From NCBI GenBank assembly GCA_001557505.1, contig LSAX01000004.1, forward strand, positions 2,728,001 to 2,792,000: DNA of 64,000 bases. The letters run 5' to 3'. The translations under genes were made by a program, and so were the position numbers. The notes under the pieces were generated by a model. That model worked only from the letters and a program-made list of their open reading frames with translations. It was not told the DNA's origin and did no database searches. Positions 37,752 through 49,222 of the stretch are shown piece by piece. Position 1 is the first letter of the stretch; every line of letters starts with the position of its first letter. This DNA is from Reticulascus tulasneorum. Its lineage: Eukaryota > Ascomycota > Sordariomycetes > Glomerellales > Reticulascaceae.

Positions 37752-38657
37752 TTAGATATTGAGACAGAAAGCAAAGATAAGGTGCAGAGCCGTTAACACC
37801 GTAACCGTGATGAATGGTAAGAGCAGAAGCAGTATCTCCAGGGCGCTTGCGTCAAGGCTGGCGCCCAACAAGGCGAAACCTGCATTGCATAGAAACAAAA
37901 CGCCAGCTGATCCCTTCTTTTCTGCGACACCGAGGAACGAATAAGTCATTAGGATGACAAATCCAAGAGTGCAACCCAGAAATCCAGCGAGTGGATTATG
38001 AATATGGGCGAGCCGTTGAGACGCCTGCGGGACGCATGTTAGCCTTCATACTAAAGACTCTGGACGTGAGACCAACCCAACTCAGAGTTGCAAAAAGCTT
38101 GCTGGGCTCTTCAAGGTGCAACTGGAAGAACAGCATTGCCATGCCGGCCGTCGAGCAAGCACCCGCCAGCAGCGTGATGAGCTCGTTCCGAAGTGCTCCG
38201 GGAACCTTGGGGAGAGGCAATAGTTTGGAATTCGAGAAGCCCTGGTCTCCGGGAAGATCTTGCTTGGGAAACTCTGGTTCCGGTCCTTCATGACTGTGCT
38301 TATGTCGTAGAGTGCCGACTTTCCTCCATGTCTGCGCAGTGTCCTGCGGCATCGCGCCGCTGCTTACTTCTCTGCCGTGGGAAGTTACATGGCAGTCGAG
38401 AGATTCGATCCCCTGCTCACAGTCGTGGAAGGAGATTCTGTCGGTTGCCAGCGGAGAGTTTGAAAAGCTTAAGCGGGTGAAGAACGGCACCGTGATATTT
38501 GAACCGGCAATGGCTGAAGCTTACGTCCACGGTCAGTTGAGTGAGGTTCATCAAGGCGGTGGGAGCCATACTTACTGTACGTGCCGATGTCTGACGGATG
38601 CACTTCGCGTATACGTGGGCGATGGATATATGATGGTCGTTTGCGTGCGAAGGGAAG
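37752..38657 (-). CDS. Predicted polytopic membrane protein, 5' exon unresolved
   Basis: I do not recognise the family. Three exons join well: 38657-38576, 38513-38077 and 38024-37752. The introns are 62 bp (GTAAGT to CTTCAG) and 52 bp (GTTGGT donor, GGCTAAC branch, CCCGCAG), and the product so far is 263 residues. The N-terminal 145 residues are hydrophilic with N-x-T and several Cys, and could be lumenal or extracellular. Four hydrophobic helices then follow: LITLLAGACSTAGMAMLFF, GFLGCTLGFVILMTYSFLG, GVLFLCNAGFALLGASL and ILLLLLPFITVTVLTALHL. The protein ends HLIFAFCLNI. The start is missing: an in-frame stop lies just before the first exon listed. An ATG near 38794 begins a signal-like stretch (MALMPNLAAVV), but I cannot join it cleanly. 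It may be a gene with an unusual first intron, or mildly damaged. Confidence 0.5.
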
Positions 38658-39296
38658 CTATCTAACAGACTCGATGTTGGTTTACAGTATATGTTTTTGC
38701 ACAGGTTGCGAAAGATGACGATAGCAGATGGGAAAGCTGAAACGAGGCAACCAGACGGATCCGTACTACTGCTGCTAGGTTAGGCATCAACGCCATTCAC
38801 GTGTCTAACCCTGCTTTTGATGCGATTCACGGAGCCTTACCCTACCTAGGTGCTGGCTCCGGCAATGTATCGAAATCTGTAACCGCGTCATTAATTGGTG
38901 TGGGGAGGCCTCAGCCAGGAGGAAAACCTGTCTGTCACATCACATCCGCCTCCCACCCAACCTTACCACCATTGCCTACACCGACAAAAAACACCTGATC
39001 AAATCCACCATCAAACAGACAATCGAAAGAGAAAGATCACCCGCCTCCGTCTTCAAGATTAATCACCCTTCCTAATCCAGACCGTGACTACCTCCATCTG
39101 TCCCATTGCAATAGTCTCGGGCGCCCAGTAGAGCCCCTCTCGCCCGCCAGCAACAGTCGGTCCCAAGAACCCCCGCCTTCAGCACCATCACCTCCCTCCA
39201 AGTTCGCATCTCAGCACCAGCTTCCAAATCTGATCCTGTGTGTCCTTCTCCGCATTTCTCAGCGGCGTCGCTGCTCCTCCAAACCCCGGTGCCATC
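38658..39296. promoter_or_regulatory. Divergent promoter region of two orphan membrane genes
   Basis: The region contains the unresolved first exon of the minus-strand membrane gene and a C-rich 5' leader (about 38930-39296) of the plus-strand gene, with CCACC/CCTCC-rich pyrimidine tracts. No other signal seen. Confidence 0.4.
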
Positions 39297-40089
39297 ATGG
39301 CCGGTTGGGATGCAGAGAGATGGTCCTGGAGGTGGGGGTTCTACACTGCTTCGCTGGTGCTAGCCTTAAGTGTCGTCGTCACTGGCACCATCGCGAAGCA
39401 GAACGAGTGGCCGCTAGGGTACATCGCAACGGCCGTGTGAGTTCTACAATGCTCCAGCGGTTGATTGAATTCTAACGACGGAATTTTGCAGACAATACGC
39501 CTGTTGGGGCATCTTGTTTGGCACGTTCGTGTACTCTTGCTATCAGACAGTGTCCAACTTCATCCTGTGAGCCTCCCCCGAGTTATCATATACCGATTGC
39601 TCTGGCTAACAATGCCCCGCCCCAACCAGCACATGCCTGTACCACATCGTCTGCATAGCAATCATCATGGCCTTCTTTGGCTCCCTGAAAATGACGGATC
39701 CTGACAACAATTATCTCTGGATACCGATTTGTGTGAACCTTGGCGTGTTTATGGGCGTAGGGGTGGCGGACGCTTGTTCCCTGTCATGGGTGACAATACG
39801 TGCCGCCTTATTGAAGCTGTTACGGTGGTTCGGCAGACTTCTGCTCGGCACCACGGATCCACAGCTGCCCATATATGCGGCCCCCAACGGATGGTCCGGA
39901 CACACCGCTTCCGGACCGCCATCATTATATTCATCCTCCGAACGGAGCGACGGATCCACAACCCTCCGTTCGGTCGATTCTTTCTCCGCCATTGCTGATG
40001 CATCGCCAACCTCATCTTCCGAGCACAGCTCCGTCCGATCACATCACGCGGACCAACCCCTGGAAGAGAACCCGTGGGCGTCGTCATGA
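39297..40089 (+). CDS. Four-pass membrane protein, unknown function
   Basis: Exons 39297-39436, 39492-39566 and 39630-40089 keep frame across introns of 55 and 63 bp and give 224 residues. Helices lie near 12-34 (GFYTASLVLALSVVVTGTI), 44-70 (ATAVQYACWGILFGTFVYS), 72-92 (YHIVCIAIIMAFFGSL) and 101-124 (IPICVNLGVFMGVGVADAC). A Ser-rich cytosolic-type tail of about 85 residues follows (YSSSERSDGSTTLRSVDSFS). The four-helix layout resembles MARVEL or tetraspan proteins, but I see no diagnostic motif. I do not recognise the family. The Ser-rich tail is a plausible phosphorylation region. Confidence 0.75.
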
Positions 40090-41016
40090 TGCCACGGATC
40101 TCTTTCCCCCTCAATTTTCTTTTAACTATAACTACTTGTGCATGTTCAAGGTCACGCCAGGAGGATAGGCGGACCATAGTGAGGGATACCGGAAGACATA
40201 GCAGCGAAGGAAACTTTGTGAAAGCCGTGTGGCGGGAGCCAGCATTGTTGGCGTTAGGTTAGGGACTGGGGTTGAACGGGATCTGAGCTAACGAAGAATT
40301 GCCGACAGTATACTTTTACGATGCTTCCCAACACGAAGTTTGCCGAAAGCGTGCGATCACAGCTTTTGGCTTGTCCGAAAAGGATTATCCCGTTACCAAT
40401 GCTCCTGATGATGATCTCCTGGTAGCCAGTTTACTTGGCAGCTAAGGAAGAATTCATCCGAGCTTTGCGGGCCCTTTTCGGGCAGGCTAGCCATCGTCGT
40501 TCTGCGAATAGGCAGATGCTCGTTCGGGACTCCAAAGCGCTGTCAAGTCGTATTCTTTGTGGCACGGAATCTCATGCAACCCCCTTCCTTTTATGCTGAC
40601 TTTGTGGTGTTGCCCTGAGACTGAGAACATAAGCTAGCAAACGTCGCTGCTTAAAGGGTTTCTCAGTCGACAGAGCGCACCAGGCGAATGCAGAGGCGAA
40701 CTCATACTTGGCCATTTATCATCGCATTTACAGGTTCATGGAGCGTTGGATGTTATGGCGTATTGAATGATATGCAGATATGTGACGACGCAGGGTCGTC
40801 ACAGATTACAAAGCTTTGTACTTTTGAAGAGCATTGTTCAAAACAATCTCTAAGCATTCCTAGCAGCCGATTCAGTTCGGCAGCTGAGGAATTACTGGAT
40901 GGATTTACCCTGAGAAATTATTGAATGGACATAACCTCCCTCGGGAGGGTTTACTACCTTATGTTTGGTTCTAAATCCTGTGAACTCCGACCACACAAAT
41001 GCTCGTAAGTGGGTTG
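40090..41016. other. Convergent 3' flanks between orphan genes
   Basis: About 930 bp without a recognisable gene. A 78-codon open frame at 40688-40924 starts with ATG but has no family resemblance and no splice partners. Confidence 0.45.
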
Positions 41017-42526
41017 CTAGCCTTCCATGCCTGCCTTCTTGTCCAGCTTGCGCATCTTTCTGTATTCTTTCCGTTTTTGCTTTCTAGCTGCATTTTCCCT
41101 TTTGCCTCCTGTTTGTTCGCCCTCTTTCTCCTCAGTGTCGATCCCGGAAAGCATATTCGTAACCCACTCGTCCTGTTTCTCGAGCACTGACATGCCGGGA
41201 GCATTCCCACTGCCCCATAAACCTGTAGTACGTGTAATTGGTGAAGCGCTGTCTGACAAGCTCTCATCGCTCGTCAGGCCATCTGTTTCCTCTTCCGCGG
41301 GCTGCTTGCCTGAACTGTAGCGGGCTTGACTCTGGGTGTAGTCTAGTCCCATCATCCTCTTCACAAGGTCAGATGGCAGTGCATATGCACTTGTAACTTC
41401 TGAATCACGACGTCTGGCCTCCCGGTCCGCAGAGCTCATCTCGGGACTGAGGCGCGGCCCTAAAAATCGAACCGCAGGAGGTTCAAGAGCGGGAGGATAC
41501 CCAGCTTTTGATACATCTAGAGAATCTGCCACCAACTTCGCCGGTTTTCCGGAATTGATAAATGTCGATGGTTCGTTCTGCTTCACTACTGAGACTATCT
41601 CCTCTGCTGGTGGTTCCCATGCATACTCAGGTACTCGTCGTACTCTGCCATGACTTAAGCTGGTAGGTCGAGCGAGCTCTTGCTCATACGGTGGTGTCCG
41701 TTGTGCCACATGATTACTCGACAGCTCTACTGTTTGAGCTGTGGCAACTGGGCGAGCTGCAGGTCTAGATGGAAACGTTCTTGTCGCAGAGAATGACGAG
41801 TCTTGGAAATCCTCAACGAGAACATTCATAAGCCGATAGGGCATGATATCAAGCACCGATAGAGACGGGCTATCCCAAGGCTTGTGGAATAACTCATCGA
41901 ACTGACAGAGATCCTGCCGCACAGGAATGCCGCACCAAGGATTGCCTGTGCAAACATGAGGGACTGAGCTGTCGGAGAACTGCCGCTGGTGTCGGTCTAC
42001 TCAGAACTGCGAGTCAGCGCTTCCATTTCAATATTATGTAGCCGCACGTACCGTAGATATTGTCCAATATGCCTCTGCAGGAGGCTAGCCATTCAGCACC
42101 TGTCGCCTGATGGTAGTGTTCAGATTGCTTCCGTCCAGGGTTGTAAAAGTTCGATACTTCCGCAAGAAGCGTATTTGAGCTGAGCACAAAGCATGGCAGG
42201 GAAGCTGTATCGTTCTGGCAAAAGGCTTTACGAAGTAATCCCGAAGTTTGTACATTCCTGAAGCTTTGTAGGCTGATGTCGCTTGCGCACGTGTGGTGAC
42301 TTAAAAGCAGGAACATATGGCCGTAAGGCGAGCTCTCAGTGAACATGGCCGTCTCCATAAAGCCTTCTCTCCTAATTATTACTCTCACGTTTCGGTGAAA
42401 GCATGAATCGAGGAACTCCAGGAGTTTGGCGCCGTCATATGGAAGGCAGAGGAGGACATGCCTAGCTCCTGTTATGGCGAGGAACTGCTGGATCTCTTGC
42501 CCAGTTTGGTGGACAGTCACTACCAT
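41017..42526 (-). CDS. Orphan 484-residue protein
   Basis: I do not recognise this gene. Exons 42526-42052 and 41996-41017 join over a 55-bp intron (GTACGT donor, TAG acceptor) with frame kept. Residues 1-155 look globular, alternating hydrophobic strands and helices (RHVLLCLPYDGAKLLEFL, NVRVIIRREGF, GHMFLLLSH). A Cys-containing turn follows (CTGNPWCGIP near 175). From about 210 on the sequence is polar and Pro/Ser-rich, probably disordered. It ends in a strongly basic segment (KRENAARKQKRKEYRKMRK) and could bind nucleic acid or be nuclear; that is inference. It sits next to the inverted AT-rich array. Confidence 0.7.
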
Positions 42527-42769
42527 GTTGTTCTTTCGAATCCAGTATGAAGAAATGTAACCAAGGTGTATTTTGTCTTCAAGTAGTCTCCGGCTTATTG
42601 ATAATATTTGTTGGTTTTACTGTCCCTGAAGTAAGGCTGCCAGCTAAAATCGGCAGGGTGGTAGGCTATGGGGAACCAGGCAGTGGGAGGCCTACCCGAT
42701 ATGTCTGCCTCAGGCATTTTATCACTTACACGCTGCAGCTGAGCAGTCGTCTCCTAAGACGCAGCAACT
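42527..42769. other. Flank between orphan gene and reverse AT-rich array
   Basis: Presumed promoter of the minus-strand orphan gene. No coding signal. Confidence 0.4.
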
Positions 42770-42895
42770 GGAATGAATATATCGCAAAATATCTTGATAT
42801 TCAAGTAGCTATTCATGGGAATATTGGAATGAATACATCATAATATATCATAATATTCAAGTAGCTATTCATAAGAACATTATGATGAATACATT
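42770..42895 (-). repeat. AT-rich minisatellite, reverse array
   Basis: Read on the minus strand, this is two full and one partial copy of the unit found at 37134-37390. GCTACTTGAATAT occurs twice, each preceded by TATGAATA or CCATGAATA and followed by a GATATATT- or TGATGTATT-type core and ATTCATTCC. The match is clear by eye across most of each unit. Orientation is opposite to the other array. Confidence 0.78.
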
Positions 42896-43130
42896 AGCGA
42901 GTAAGGCAATGATTAGAATATTGATAACTTTTTTTCTAACGGAATGTTGCCTGCAACTGGCGACAATTGATCTGCCATCCTTTCCCTGCCACCAGTTAAG
43001 CGGCACTGGCTTTTGCAACCCCCACTTGCTGGGCTATTGCGCCCAGAAATCATCAGTAAATCCAGTCGCCTGTGGTTCACTGTATTACAGACGCCGGGAG
43101 ATCCGGATTTATTGGTTCTGCAACTAATAA

Positions 43131-43154
43131 TTGGGGTAATAATTACTACCCCAA
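43131..43154. repeat. Near-perfect 24-bp palindrome
   Basis: TTGGGGTAATAATTACTACCCCAA reads the same on the other strand except at one mirrored pair. It lies 152 bp before the phosphodiesterase start codon and may be a dimeric-factor site or chance. Confidence 0.5.
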
Positions 43155-43202
43155 CTTGTGACTCCCTGGTACAATAATTTAGCTGGAGGGGTAATTTTCG
43201 CA

Positions 43203-43231
43203 ACGTCATTTGACGATATGACTAATGACGT
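43203..43231. promoter_or_regulatory. Inverted pair of CRE-like sites
   Basis: ACGTCAT at 43203-43209 and ATGACGT at 43225-43231 form a perfect inverted pair 15 bp apart; the second extends into TGACGTCG. Such sites bind ATF/CREB-type bZIP factors. They lie 75-103 bp upstream of the phosphodiesterase ATG, a promoter-like position. Binding is inference. Confidence 0.45.
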
Positions 43232-43305
43232 CGCGATACCATCTCAATGAGGCCATCGTGTCTAGGAGATGATCCTGAGGCGTCGTTATCAACATTGACC
43301 TCAAG

Positions 43306-45506
43306 ATGCGTGCACTTGCGGTGATTCCGCTGGTATTCGGACTACTTCAGACCGTCCAGTCGCAAACTCAAGGGCATGTGGCGTCACAAGGTGTCCTAAT
43401 TGATAACTTCGAGAATCCAAAGGGTGGATCTGAATCAGAAGAATTCGCTTCGGATGTCTTGGGAGCGGCCGTAGATGCCGAGACGGTTGCTAATTGCGGA
43501 TCTTGCGAGGTATGTTCACAGCCTCCAAGCAAGCTCAAGACTTGATCTGGTCCAGTCCGCTAATAATGCTCACAGTCCACTGTAAGTGCTCTCAAAGGGC
43601 TTGCACTGCTCGGCGACCGCACTTTCAATTCCGTTCTCACTGAAGTTTGCATACAATCAGGCGTAAGCTATTTGTCTAACAAAGTTTGGCCGCTGTTGAC
43701 ATGCATGTCAGCTTAATGATGCCGATGTCTGCAAAGGCGCGATCGATCTGGAAGGCCCTATCATCGCGAGTAGTCTCCGACAGATAACCATTGGATCGAA
43801 GACCTCACGGCTATTTTGCATCACTTTCTTGGGCCTCTGCCCGTTTCCTGAAATAACTCCATATAATCCCACTTTCAGAGACCCTAAGCCATCAACAGGT
43901 CGTCCTGAGCCAAGTGGGCAGACGCCGATTAAGGTCGTCCACTATTCAGACATTCATGTTGATCACTTTTACATGCCGGGTTCGAACACCAACTGCACCA
44001 AACCCATTTGCTGCAGGTACAGTGTTCTTTTGGAGCATATTGACCAGCCATACTGACCGTTCCCTGACAGACCATACACGACCGAGGACCAGCCTGGGCG
44101 AAGCGATGCTCCCGCTGGCCCGAATGGCGACCATAACTGCGATGTGCCGGTTAGCTTGGAGGAGAGTATGTATGCAGCCATTAAGGAGATTGTGCCCGAT
44201 GCGGCTTTCCTCCTCTTCACGGGCGACGTTGTTGACCACGACTTCTGGAGCACCACACAGCTTCAAAATGAATTCGGGAGTATGGTCCCTTCCACCGGGG
44301 ATGGGTGAGTTAGATGCTAACTTGGCTCAGTTACCGACGCCTACGCCCGTATGGCCCAGTCTCTCGGTCCGGTATACGGCACTATCGGGAACCACGAGGC
44401 GTCTCCTACCAATGCGTTTCCTCCAACTGCTGTCGGCAATCAATCTCAGTGGGTGTACGATGTTTTGTCCGACGCCTGGTGCCGCCACATTGGTGAAACG
44501 GCAGCGACAGAGGCACAGAAGTTTGGGGCCTACTCTGTCAAGTATCCAAACGGGAACTTGAGAGTCATCTCATTGAACACCAACCTTTACTATACACAGA
44601 ACGGCTGGTTGTATCAGGAAACCATGGAGGCAGATCCGAGCGGACAACTTGGGTGGCTGGTCAGGGAGCTTGACGCTGCGGAAAATTCTGGTGAGCGGGT
44701 TTATCTGATGGGTCATATGGCGCTGGGAAACCATGATGCCCTCCATGATGGGGCGAACTACATTGACCAGGTACTAGTTTGGACTAAGACACAGGGCTGT
44801 GGCTGACTATGGATAGATCGTAAACCGTTACTCGTCGACTATTGCAGCAATGTTCTTCGGGCATACACACAGCGACCAGTTTGAGATTAGCTATTCAGAC
44901 TACACCAACCGCAACTTCACAAACGCACTTGCCATATCGTATATTGCTCCTTCGTTAACTCCTACCGCCGGCATGCCAGCGTTCCGCGTCTACACCGTTG
45001 ACCCCGTCACCTTTGGAGTCCTCGACACGACGACCTACATAGCCGACATGACCAACCCGGCTTTCCAAACAACCGGTCCCGTCTGGACAAAGTACTACTC
45101 GGCCAAGGAAGCCTACGGACATTTCGTCTCCCCGCCCCTCACCTCTCCGTCGGCGGAGCTAACTCCGGCATTCTGGCACAACGTCACCGTTGCCATGGAG
45201 AAGAACGACACGTTGTTCCAAGAATATAACTTGAGGAAGAGCAGAGGGTTCAGGACGGATCCTTGCACCGACGAGTGCAAGACCACAGAGCTTTGCGAGC
45301 TGAGGGCTGCGAGGAGCCAGGACAATTGTAATGCGCCGCAGCGGGGGATTCATTTTACTAAGAAGATGGAGGACCCGGAGATATATAGGGATGAGTGCGG
45401 TATATCAGTTGCGAGGGCTGCAATTGGGAGCTTGGCGGTTAAGAAGGATATGCTTGAGCTGCTACAAGCTAGGCTCACAGAGTACAGTGCTCCTTCAGAA
45501 CTTTAG
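43306..45506 (+). CDS. Secreted acid sphingomyelinase-like phosphodiesterase
   Basis: Six exons fit: 43306-43509, 43576-43662, 43712-44016, 44071-44279, 44331-44770 and 44817-45506, giving 644 residues. Residues 1-20 are a signal peptide. Residues 60-145 form a saposin-type domain with the expected cysteines (GSCE, EVCIQSG, DVCKGAI, LFCITFLGLC). The calcineurin-like metallophosphatase core has its ligands in order: SDIHVDH (D177, H179), GDVVDHDF (250-257), GNHEA (288-292), GHMALGNHD near 390-398 and GHTHSDQF (430-437). Several N-glycosylation sites and paired C-terminal cysteines fit an extracellular enzyme. The family hydrolyses sphingomyelin or related phosphodiesters with zinc; the fungal substrate is uncertain. 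The fourth junction (GTATGG donor) is the least certain. Confidence 0.88.
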
Positions 45507-45915
45507 AACGGTAAGCCTTCTTAGAAGTAGATGCCTGAAGCGGTAGTTAGTTGGAAATCATGGAGCAGTAATCGATAGTCATGGCCGTAATCGTACTATT
45601 CGCATCAAGCTCGCGAGTTATAATGTGGGTATGCAGTTGTGCAAGACTTTGAACATTGCCCCTGTCGGCAATTATGTACTGGTAAGACTCCTACTCATGA
45701 AGGCAAAACGACTGCACGGCTAATATCTCACATGGTACAGCAGTAATTGGAGGTGTCACTTTCTGGAACCATGTATGCATCATAAGCTCAATGTTAATGG
45801 GAATCTCTTGTTTTTTGAAGAGTCAACATTCCTAGTTTCCATTACGCCCTCAAGCAACCAATGCAATGCCAGCCGTTTCGAAACCTTCCCTCTACGTCCT
45901 TAGAAAGCCAGAAGT
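45507..45915. other. Convergent 3' flanks, phosphodiesterase and L4 genes
   Basis: About 410 bp between convergent stops, moderately AT-rich. No coding signal. Confidence 0.5.
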
Positions 45916-47178
45916 CTACTTCTTCTTTGAGGCCTCCTTTTGGAACGCCGAAGCGTAAGGATTCAAACGCAGCATGACCTGCTTGTTCTTCAGGGGGTTC
46001 TTCTTCTGAACATTCGCCCGTCGAGTCAGAGGACCACCCTTTGGCGCGTTGAGTGCCGATTGGGTTTCTTGACTGTTGATGAGACGGCTCAGATCTGACT
46101 GCGATACAATGTTGGATGGCAGGAGGAAGTCCTTCTTCAGGGCAGAAGGAGTGGTGGTGCTTCCGTAGATGGTGTCCAGGGCCTTGAAAGATGCAGAGGT
46201 CCAGATGACGAATCGGCCGAGGTGACCACCTGGGGCCAGCTGAAGGAGATTCAGGGCAGTGACGGGGCAGGTTTCAACACCGGGCACGTTTCGGAACCCA
46301 TGTACCAACTCTTTGCCATCAACCTCAGGGTCGTAAACGACGAGAGGACCACGTCTTTGTCGGTATCGTCGGCCTCGCAGCTTACCCTTTCCGGCTCGGA
46401 GCTTCTTCGAGCCCTTAACCTTCTCGATATCTGGACCGGCACCAACAGCCTTCAGGAGACCCAGAGCGACGGAGGTCTTGGCGAAAGCAGCGGCTTCGAA
46501 TAGACCGGAATCGACAACGAGAGGGACTTCGGGAACGGTGGAGACTTGATGACCGCGGGCCAACAACAGAGGAGGAACAGCGGAGGCAGCAACGGCAGAG
46601 ACGGTAGCGTATCGCCTGTAACTTTGTCAGTGGAGACCTTTGGCCGAAGACTAGGTGTCAACTCACTTCTGGCCCTGGTTGATCTTGATGTGCCACTTGC
46701 GCCAGATCTTGGTAGGAGCGAACATGCGACCGGAACGGCACATGTTACCGAAGGCAGCCTGACCAGCACGGTGGGTACCGCCACCAGAGACACGGGGAAT
46801 ACGTGCAACAGCACGACCTGTAATGATCCATCAGCCTCAAGTTACCATCTTTGTGATGCTCATCATGTCCATTGAGTGTTTCCTCGTCTCTCTCACAGCC
46901 CAGCGCTCCACGCCGCCAGTCTCAATGCTCCTTCCCGCCTTGTGCTGGATTTGAATATAAGGTGACCACTAACCAGTTCCCCAAGACTCGGCAGAGGTCT
47001 GATGACCAGCCTTCTCGCTGACGGAATATGGCTGTCGCTTGTTCTTGGCCATTCCAGTGTGAACCTGCTGGACGATATCCGGTCGGATTGGGCTCAGGAA
47101 GACAGCGGGCAGGGTGTGCGTGTTGCCGGTGCCCTTGCCATCTTTGCCGATGATGGTGACAGTAGGTCGGGAAGCCAT
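45916..47178 (-). CDS. RPL4: 60S ribosomal protein L4 (uL4)
   Basis: Exons 47178-46974, 46817-46667 and 46615-45916 with introns of 156 and 51 bp encode 351 residues. The start reads [19 protein letters not shown]. The uL4 loop signature follows in exon 2: [24 protein letters not shown], with [19 protein letters not shown] text. Exon 3 has [19 protein letters not shown] and [19 protein letters not shown], and it ends in a basic Lys-rich tail (EASKKK). L4 lines the peptide exit tunnel and is an early-assembling protein of the large subunit. Codon use is strongly biased, as expected for a ribosomal protein. The first donor is GTTAGT, slightly unusual but in frame. Confidence 0.93.
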
Positions 47179-48325
47179 TTTGTTCCTATTTTGACCCTAA
47201 ACAATTCGTGGATGATTAGCTGGTGACCGGAAGTGATGATATCAGGTAGCAAAAGACGAAATTGTGCATACCTTGGTCAGTGGTTGGCTTCGATAATTCC
47301 TGGATAGTGTTCGAGTGGAAGTTTTGAGACTGAGGCCCGCGATAAATTTCGCCTGTGAATTTTCTTGATGCGATTTGGTGGGCGGAGACCCTAGAGGTAC
47401 GTACCGATTAGCGAGGCTAGTTCGATTTTGTGGCGCGTCACGTGCAGCGACTCGCACAGTGCGGGCTGAGCTGTGGTTATGGAAATAAACTGCCTTCCAC
47501 ACTGTACAATATTTCACCACGAGAATGGAAACTGATCGCGAGCTCAATGTTAAGGAGATGAGTATAAGACAAATAACTAGCAGAGAAGGAAAGATGCTGA
47601 ATCTGTATTTTTCATATAAGATCCTGTCTAATGAGGAATCAATTCTCTCAATGTAGAAACATCCCATCTCTTATTATAATACTTCAGGTCAACTCTAGGC
47701 GGAGGCGGTTTCTACTTAACCGATGATTCTCACTTAGGTCACAAAGCAATTAGGGGAGAAATCGGTTGTGATTCATGGATCAAAAATGAGGTTACAGAAC
47801 GCATTGTTTGTTGTCCAATACTACACTTCCCTTCACCGTGCCACACCGGCTCCCACTTTGATGAGAAATATGGTGACGGACGACCTGACGCATATCAAGC
47901 ATCTATCAAGAGGAGTTTCATCCTGGGCATTCGACTAAATGTGATGTATTGGCCTGAATAGGTGTGCTAGTTCTCTTTGCTATAGGAATATCCCTGGTGA
48001 CCACTACTCTATACACCTCGATATGTCCCGTGGTTGTCTCCCAGGATGTCACTGATTTGTGGGTTGACTGTTGCTATTCTGGCCGAGATGTGAGCTGAGA
48101 TGTAAGTTGGCTAATTCACGTAGTTGAACCTGGCCAAGCGGAAGCGAAATTTCCGACCTGGCCGTAGTCCAACACGCCCGATCTAGGCGGTGTTACACGA
48201 ACGAGTTGAAGAGCCGTTTCTTAACGGCCACGCTGTCGATGTAGTGATACGTAAAGGAGGGTAGCTCGGGGTACCGACAATCGTGGCAACCGACTCATAA
48301 AACACTCCGTTTGCGCCGCTAGATT
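47179..48325. other. Upstream flank of RPL4 and gene-free stretch
   Basis: It includes the L4 promoter. Beyond about 47.5 kb there are only short frames; nothing recognised. Confidence 0.45.
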
Positions 48326-49222
48326 TTGTCATCAACGAATTTTTCTTTTGTGCGACAAGATTGGATATCCGCTCTGATTCCCCTGATTGCGAATCTGATC
48401 ATACCGGGCCTGTCCGTTGCCGTCGGGAGCCGCCTTGCGGGATTCTCGTATGAGAGCCTTCTCATACCGAGCGACCAGGTAGTCGGCAGACCTGTACGCG
48501 TAACGACAATGCTGTTCCTCGCCGAGTACTGGATATGGAAGGCCCAGACCATATGTCGTAGATCGAGATATTGACGCACTCAAGCTTGATAACGTCCATT
48601 GCCTGCCTAATGTAGATGCTCCCTTCCTTGCCGCATAGCTTGAATATGTCGAGTACTTGAGACGTATCATGATCCGTCGCCCTTAAGAGCCGGTTGCCCT
48701 CACTGTGCATCTTGATTCTTGTGTTTTTTTCCAGGCTCCGGGCGAGGATACTCCTCAGGAAGACCAGGGCCGGTCTTCTTCCCCGTCACAAGTGAAAGGC
48801 CCTGTACGGTAGGCGGTACGTCTCTTTTCACCACACGGTCGGCATTGATGGGAGCGATATTGCTATCGGTGCCAACAATCACCACCCCGCCGTAGACTAC
48901 CCCACAGAGTAGCCATAGTAGCTGAAAGACAACGAAGACGAGCATGCTGTCGTGGTTTGGCGATCTTGACCGACTTGAAATGCAAGATCAGGCCAGAAAC
49001 ACAAGCGCCGGTCGACGCCATCTTTATATGCAAACATCTGGCCAGAACCAAAATGCCTGAGATTGCATTGCCGGCAAGACTATAGGCCCCGCACGCCAGC
49101 ATGTCAGCCAAATAGAGTGGTTGCGAAACAGGCAGGAATTCGTTCCTTGGCAGGTTGTAATTTTGGACTGGTGCACCACTACCTCGCAGCGAGTCAGACC
49201 GGCTGATATGGTCGTGCCGCAT
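48326..49222 (-). pseudogene. Possible decayed or mis-framed coding region
   Basis: Protein-like reading passes from frame to frame along the minus strand. A segment around 49222-49000 has a hydrophobic stretch (YLADMLACGAYSLAGNAIS). Then 48945-48700 starts MLVFVVFQLLWLLCGVVYGG, signal- or anchor-like, and runs 81 residues to a stop. 48710 to about 48545 reads MHSEGNRLLRATDHDTSQV and helix-like text, and 48540-48332 reads YRSADYLVARYEKALIRES. I see no introns long enough to join these frames. It may be an old gene broken by small insertions and deletions, one small real gene (81 residues) among noise, or chance. No family recognised. Confidence 0.3.

Noticed and set aside
38514..38575. ATG at 38568 reading MAPTALMNLTQ as the start of the orphan membrane protein
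   Set aside because: It lies inside what looks like a perfect 62-bp intron and its frame soon stops; the spliced frame reads better.
40688..40924. 78-codon ORF with ATG
   Set aside because: No family resemblance, no splice partners, length expected by chance.
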